Assembly: GCA_964483245.1 (NCBI GenBank)
Contig: CAZABP010000042.1
Location: forward strand, 1-42,489
Direction of reading: 5' to 3'
Origin: CAZABP01 sp964483245
Lineage (GTDB): Bacteria; Planctomycetota; UBA1135; UBA2386
DNA: 42,489 nucleotides
In this document: positions 38,036-42,489 of the stretch, piece by piece
How positions within the stretch are numbered: the first letter of the stretch is position 1
Layout: the number at the start of each line of letters is the position of its first letter
The notes under the pieces: model-generated
What the model saw: only the letters and a program-made list of their open reading frames with translations
Databases searched by the model: none
Told to the model about the DNA's origin: nothing
Program-made: the position numbers and the translations under genes

Positions 38036-38797
38036 GTGACCCGGATCCGCGGCTATGTCTGGCGCCGCAGCGATCTGTTCGAGAGCAGCCGGCTGGTCGT
38101 GGTGCTGACGCCGGACGAGGGCCGGATCCACGTCCTCGTCAAGGGCGCGCACCGCCCGGCCAGCGATGCGCTGGGCAAGCTGGATCTGCTGAACCTGATC
38201 GAAGCCGACCTCGCCGGCCGGCCCGGGACGCTGCGCAGCGCCACCCGGCTCCGCCTGCTGCACGAAGCCCGTGCATTGCGCGAGCCGGCCCGCTTCCTCG
38301 CGATCAGCCACGTCCAGGAGCTGCTGGACGGCGCGCTGCTGGATGGCCGTGGCGACCACGAGCTGTTCGAGCTGCTGGCCGGGGCAGTGCGCCTGTGCGA
38401 GCGCGCGCCACTGGCGAAGCTGCCGCGCGTCCTCACCGGGCTCGAGCAGCGTTTCCTGGCCTGGCTCGGCGTGCTGCCGGACTGGCTCCACTGCTCGCAT
38501 TGCGGCCGTGCGAGCCCGCAGCTCGGCGTCGTGCCGCGCACCGGCGCGCTCGAGTGTCCCGAGCACGGCGGCACGCAGGGACCCGCGACACCGCGCCGCG
38601 CGCGGGCGTGGCTCGCGCACCTGAACGGACTTCCGGCGCGCGCGTGGGCCGAGCAGGATCCGGATGGCGACTTCGGCGATGCAGCGGCCCTGCTCGGGCG
38701 GCTCGTGGAGCGCGCCGTCGAGCGACGATTGCGACTGCGCGACCTCGCGTTACAACGCGCGGGGCCCGGATCCCCGCGGCACGCATCCGCACGATGA
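38036..38797 (+). CDS. recO: DNA repair protein RecO
   Basis: 253 aa. The N-terminal OB fold is seen in IRGYVWRRSDLFESSRLVVV and LTPDEGRIHVLVKGAHRP, followed by the helical domain (FLAISHVQELLDGALLDGR). A zinc-finger region has CSHCG and a later Cys-x-x-His (LECPEHGG), where many homologues have four Cys. It loads RecA onto SSB-coated single strands with RecR in recombinational repair. The start is GTG at 38036, and the stop overlaps the next ATG (ATGA). Clustering with a CNNM/CBS gene is common in bacteria. Confidence 0.93.
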   Translation: MTRIRGYVWRRSDLFESSRLVVVLTPDEGRIHVLVKGAHRPASDALGKLDLLNLIEADLAGRPGTLRSATRLRLLHEARALREPARFLAISHVQELLDGALLDGRGDHELFELLAGAVRLCERAPLAKLPRVLTGLEQRFLAWLGVLPDWLHCSHCGRASPQLGVVPRTGALECPEHGGTQGPATPRRARAWLAHLNGLPARAWAEQDPDGDFGDAAALLGRLVERAVERRLRLRDLALQRAGPGSPRHASAR

Positions 38798-39759
38798 AAC
38801 CTCTCCTGCTCCTCGCCGCCGTCGCGACCGCCTGCTGCGCGGCCGGCTGCGCCCAGGAGCCGGCCGGTCAGCAGCCACAGCAACCGCAGCAGCTGCAGGG
38901 CGCCGCCGCGACGCCGGCAGCGAAGCCGGAGGAGCCGCTCGACTTCATGCGCTACGTGCAGGTCGACGACGAGCACGCGCGGCTCGAGGTGCAGCTGGTC
39001 CGCTACCGCGACGCGCAGGGGCGCGAGGTCACGCTGGTGCCGGCGGTGCACGTCGCCGACGCGAAGCACTTCGACGAGCTGAACCGCCGCTTCGCCGGGT
39101 TCGACGCGGTGCTGTACGAGCTGATCGCCGAACCGGACCAGCGGCCGCTGCCCGGGCAGGCCGGCGGCGCGCTGACCGGGTTCCAGCGGATCATCACCGA
39201 GGGGCTCGAGGTCGAGTTCCAGCTCGACGGGATCGACTACCAGGTCGAGAACCTGGTGCACGCGGACCTGACTCCGGCCGAGTTCCGCCGGATGCAGCGC
39301 GAGCGCGGCGAGTCGATCGTGACCTTGATGCTGAAGGCGATGACCAGCGCGCAGCTGCGGCCGGAGGAGCCGGAGGAAGACGAGGCGGGCGAGGCGAAGC
39401 CGGCCGCGCCGCGCCACAAGCCACCGGACCTGGTCAAGGCGATCCGCGAAGGGCGCAAGGCCTGGGCGTTGAAGCTGATCCTGGCCCCGCAGTTCGAGCA
39501 GATCGAGCGCGTCGCGGCCGGCTTCGACGACAACGCCGATGGCAAGCCGAGCGTGCTGCTCGGCGCGCGCAACGAGCGCGCGATCGACGTGCTGAAGCGC
39601 GAGCGTGAGCGCCACGACCGCCTGGCGATCTACTACGGCGGCGCACACATGCCGGACATCGACCGCCGGATCCGCGAGCTCGGCTTCGCGCCGGTCGCCG
39701 GAGAGTGGACTCCGGTCTGGGACATCCGACCGCCGGCCCCGGCTGCGCAGGACAAGTGA
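38794..39759 (+). CDS. TraB/GumN (TIKI)-like lipoprotein
   Basis: 321 aa. Signal peptide with lipobox CAAGC, Cys19 lipidated. A Gln/Pro/Ala-rich linker follows (AGQQPQQPQQLQGAAAT). The body is of the TraB/GumN type: VTLVPAVHVADAKHFDELNR keeps the His of the usual GTIH motif, VLYELIAEPDQRPLP the Glu, and IYYGGAHMPDIDRRIREL the second GxxH motif. Members may be metalloproteases acting on membrane or secreted proteins. It is coupled to recO (ATGA) and to the BamD-like gene (GTGA), so it belongs to an envelope set. Confidence 0.85.
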   Translation: MKPLLLLAAVATACCAAGCAQEPAGQQPQQPQQLQGAAATPAAKPEEPLDFMRYVQVDDEHARLEVQLVRYRDAQGREVTLVPAVHVADAKHFDELNRRFAGFDAVLYELIAEPDQRPLPGQAGGALTGFQRIITEGLEVEFQLDGIDYQVENLVHADLTPAEFRRMQRERGESIVTLMLKAMTSAQLRPEEPEEDEAGEAKPAAPRHKPPDLVKAIREGRKAWALKLILAPQFEQIERVAAGFDDNADGKPSVLLGARNERAIDVLKRERERHDRLAIYYGGAHMPDIDRRIRELGFAPVAGEWTPVWDIRPPAPAAQDK

Positions 39760-40637
39760 GTCACGGCCGCTGCCGGCTGCTCCTCGTTGTGCTGCTGCTG
39801 CCTGCGGCTTGTGCCTACACACCGCCGACGACCGACCCGATCGAGGCGCTGCAGGTCGCCGAGGTCATGCTGCAGGAGGGCCGCCCAGCGGACGCGGCGC
39901 GTCTGCTCGGACACATCGGCGAGGATGCCTACGAGGGGGCCGCGCTCGAGCGCTGGAAGGCGCGCCGCGCGCGCGCGCTGCTCGAGAGCGGCGACTGGTG
40001 GCCGGCGTTCCGCGTCACGCGCGCGTTCCTCGACGATCACAAGTTCTCGCTGTACGAGCCGGAGGTCGAAGCGGTCGAGTTCGAAGCCGGCAAGCGCCTG
40101 ATCCAGAGCACGTGGAGCTTCTGGATCTTCGCCAACGACGCCGACGAGGGGATCGCGGTGCTGGATCACTTCGTCAGCCGCTATCCGAACAGCCGCTTCA
40201 AGGCGGACGCGCTGCACCTGCTGGGGAACAAGATGTTCCAGGAGGAGGAGTACCAGCGGGCGCTCGAGTACTACAAGCAGCTCTGGTTCGGCCACCGCGA
40301 CAGCGAGTGGGCGCAGCTGGCGCTGTTCCGGATCGCGATCTCGCGCTTCCACGCCTTGTTCGGGCCGGAGTACGACTTCGAAGAGCTGCGCCTGACCCGC
40401 AACGAGCTCGCCGGCTATCTCGCCGGCGCGCCGGAGAACCCGCGCTTCGTCGCGGAGGCGCAGGCGGCGCTGGCGCAGGTGCGGACCTGGATCGCGGAAC
40501 GCCACGTGCTGATCGCCGACTTCTATCGCCGCGTCGGCAACGAGACCGGCGAGCTGCGGCACCTGGGCGAGGCGAGCGCGGACTATCCGGACACGGCGGC
40601 GGGCCAGGAGGCGCGCGCGCGCCTGGCGGCACGGTGA
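39756..40637 (+). CDS. bamD: BamD-like outer membrane assembly lipoprotein
   Basis: 293 aa. Lipoprotein signal with Cys19 (LLLPAACAY) and then TPR-type helical repeats: ALQVAEVMLQEGRPADAARL, ADEGIAVLDHFVSRYPNSRF, KADALHLLGNKMFQEEEYQR and ALEYYKQLWFGH. The order of five TPRs and the phrase FVSRYPNSRFKADA match BamD/YfiO, which binds BamA in insertion of outer membrane beta-barrels. The GTG at 39756 overlaps the preceding stop, and its TGA overlaps lptE. Other TPR lipoproteins look alike, so the exact orthology is probable rather than sure. Confidence 0.78.
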   Translation: MSHGRCRLLLVVLLLPAACAYTPPTTDPIEALQVAEVMLQEGRPADAARLLGHIGEDAYEGAALERWKARRARALLESGDWWPAFRVTRAFLDDHKFSLYEPEVEAVEFEAGKRLIQSTWSFWIFANDADEGIAVLDHFVSRYPNSRFKADALHLLGNKMFQEEEYQRALEYYKQLWFGHRDSEWAQLALFRIAISRFHALFGPEYDFEELRLTRNELAGYLAGAPENPRFVAEAQAALAQVRTWIAERHVLIADFYRRVGNETGELRHLGEASADYPDTAAGQEARARLAAR

Positions 40638-41134
40638 GCGCCCGGCGCCGGTCGGTTGGCATCGCGCTGCTCGCGTTGCTGGCAGCCGGCTGCGGCTACA
40701 CGTTCGGCAGCCCCGCGGCGCCCGGCGTCGCGCGCACGTTCGCACTCGACGTCGCGACGAACGAGTCGTTCTGGCAGCGGCGCGAGATCGAGCTGACCCG
40801 CTCCCTCGACCGCGAGCTGACGACGCGGCTCGGCTGGCGACGGGCGCCGGCCAGCGCGGCCGACGCCGTGCTGCGCGTGCGCATCGAGCGGATCGACTCG
40901 CGCACGTTGGTGACCGGGACGAGCGAGCCGCTGCGCGAAGGGGCGCTGCGCTACGCCGTGCATGCCGAGCTCGTCGCACCGCAGAGCGGCAGCGTGTTGA
41001 TGCGCCGCACGTACGTCGATCTGGCCGAATACCGTCCGGCCCTCGGTGAGGACCAGAGCACGGCCGAGCAGGAAGCCAGCTACGACCTCGCCCGCAAGAT
41101 CGTCGAGGACGTCGCCGACGAGGCCGCACGATGA
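40634..41134 (+). CDS. lptE: LPS-assembly lipoprotein LptE
   Basis: 166 aa, a normal length. Lipobox LAAGC with Cys20, followed by GYTFG, the start typical of LptE. The mature part has FALDVATNESFWQRREIELT, RELTTRLGWRRAPASAADAV, VRIERIDSRTL and an outer surface with strands (MRRTYVDLAEYRPALGE), as in the LptE fold. It plugs the LptD barrel that puts LPS on the outer leaflet, so this organism probably makes LPS. The GTG at 40634 overlaps the BamD-like stop (GTGA). Confidence 0.8.
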   Translation: MSARRRSVGIALLALLAAGCGYTFGSPAAPGVARTFALDVATNESFWQRREIELTRSLDRELTTRLGWRRAPASAADAVLRVRIERIDSRTLVTGTSEPLREGALRYAVHAELVAPQSGSVLMRRTYVDLAEYRPALGEDQSTAEQEASYDLARKIVEDVADEAAR

Positions 41135-41299
41135 CCGACGTCCGCGGTAGCGGCAACAGCTTGCAATCGCACGCATTCCGTTCCATCCAGCGCCCGACGA
41201 CCGGCACGCGGCCGGAGCCGACTGCGGGCCGGCTGCCCGACCGGCCGATAAGCTGGCGGGGCGGCGACCGAGCCGGACGTGCCAGGTCCACGTGACTCG

Positions 41300-42489
<1,190 letters not shown>

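Overview
The window is high-GC bacterial DNA from a diderm (Gram-negative-type) cell. It carries lptE, a BamD-like lipoprotein, several lipobox lipoproteins and a Wzm/Wzt glycan exporter. Three traits point to Planctomycetota or a nearby lineage: exported FG-GAP and right-handed beta-helix proteins, a recurrent C-terminal domain on the FG-GAP protein, and many GTG starts with 4-nt GTGA/ATGA overlaps. This assignment is inference; there is no rRNA in the window. A run of exactly 100 N (24614-24713) marks a scaffold join, so this is a draft or metagenome-derived assembly.

Layout. (1) 110-3922: a membrane-anchored coiled-coil protein ending in a BRCT-like domain (-), then coaE and a Rho homologue (+). 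The Rho copy keeps its RNA-binding domain but has lost the Walker A lysine and the catalytic glutamate. (2) 3978-15017, all minus: a lipoprotein, a possible 29-codon bridging frame, Wzm, Wzt, five GT2 and two GT4 glycosyltransferases and a PIG-L deacetylase. Nearly all junctions overlap by 4 nt, so this reads as one long operon for assembly and ABC export of a surface glycan. A REP-like palindrome is translated into the N-terminus of one GT2. (3) 15137-20363, plus: a TrkH potassium channel subunit and two envelope proteins of uncertain function. (4) 20380-24797, minus: a translationally coupled pair of large exported proteins (beta-helix, then FG-GAP) of lower GC. The signal-peptide region of the first contains an 8-bp tandem repeat that abuts the assembly gap, which makes it a candidate phase-variable locus. 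(5) 24915-27013, minus: a DPM1-like GT2 and the ribosome GTPase der. (6) 27127-31100, plus: an AceE-type pyruvate dehydrogenase E1 overlapping a membrane-anchored HtrA protease. A second, longer REP-like palindrome and low-complexity DNA follow. (7) 31336-34368, minus: ftcD and hutI (end of histidine degradation) and an ECF-like sigma factor. (8) 34630-42489, plus: HDOD-GAF-GGDEF diguanylate cyclase, CNNM/CBS transporter-like protein, recO, a TraB/GumN-like lipoprotein, a BamD-like protein, lptE and the 5' part of ftsH. This last block is largely an envelope-biogenesis and quality-control operon.

The most notable points are the octanucleotide repeat in a signal-peptide coding region, the apparently ATPase-dead Rho beside coaE, the BRCT-like domain on an envelope-type coiled-coil protein, and two related palindromes sharing the core GGNGTCAGACNCC, one of them translated. 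No tRNA, rRNA, CRISPR array, prophage or intact insertion sequence was recognised. No gene-free stretch reaches 300 bases.
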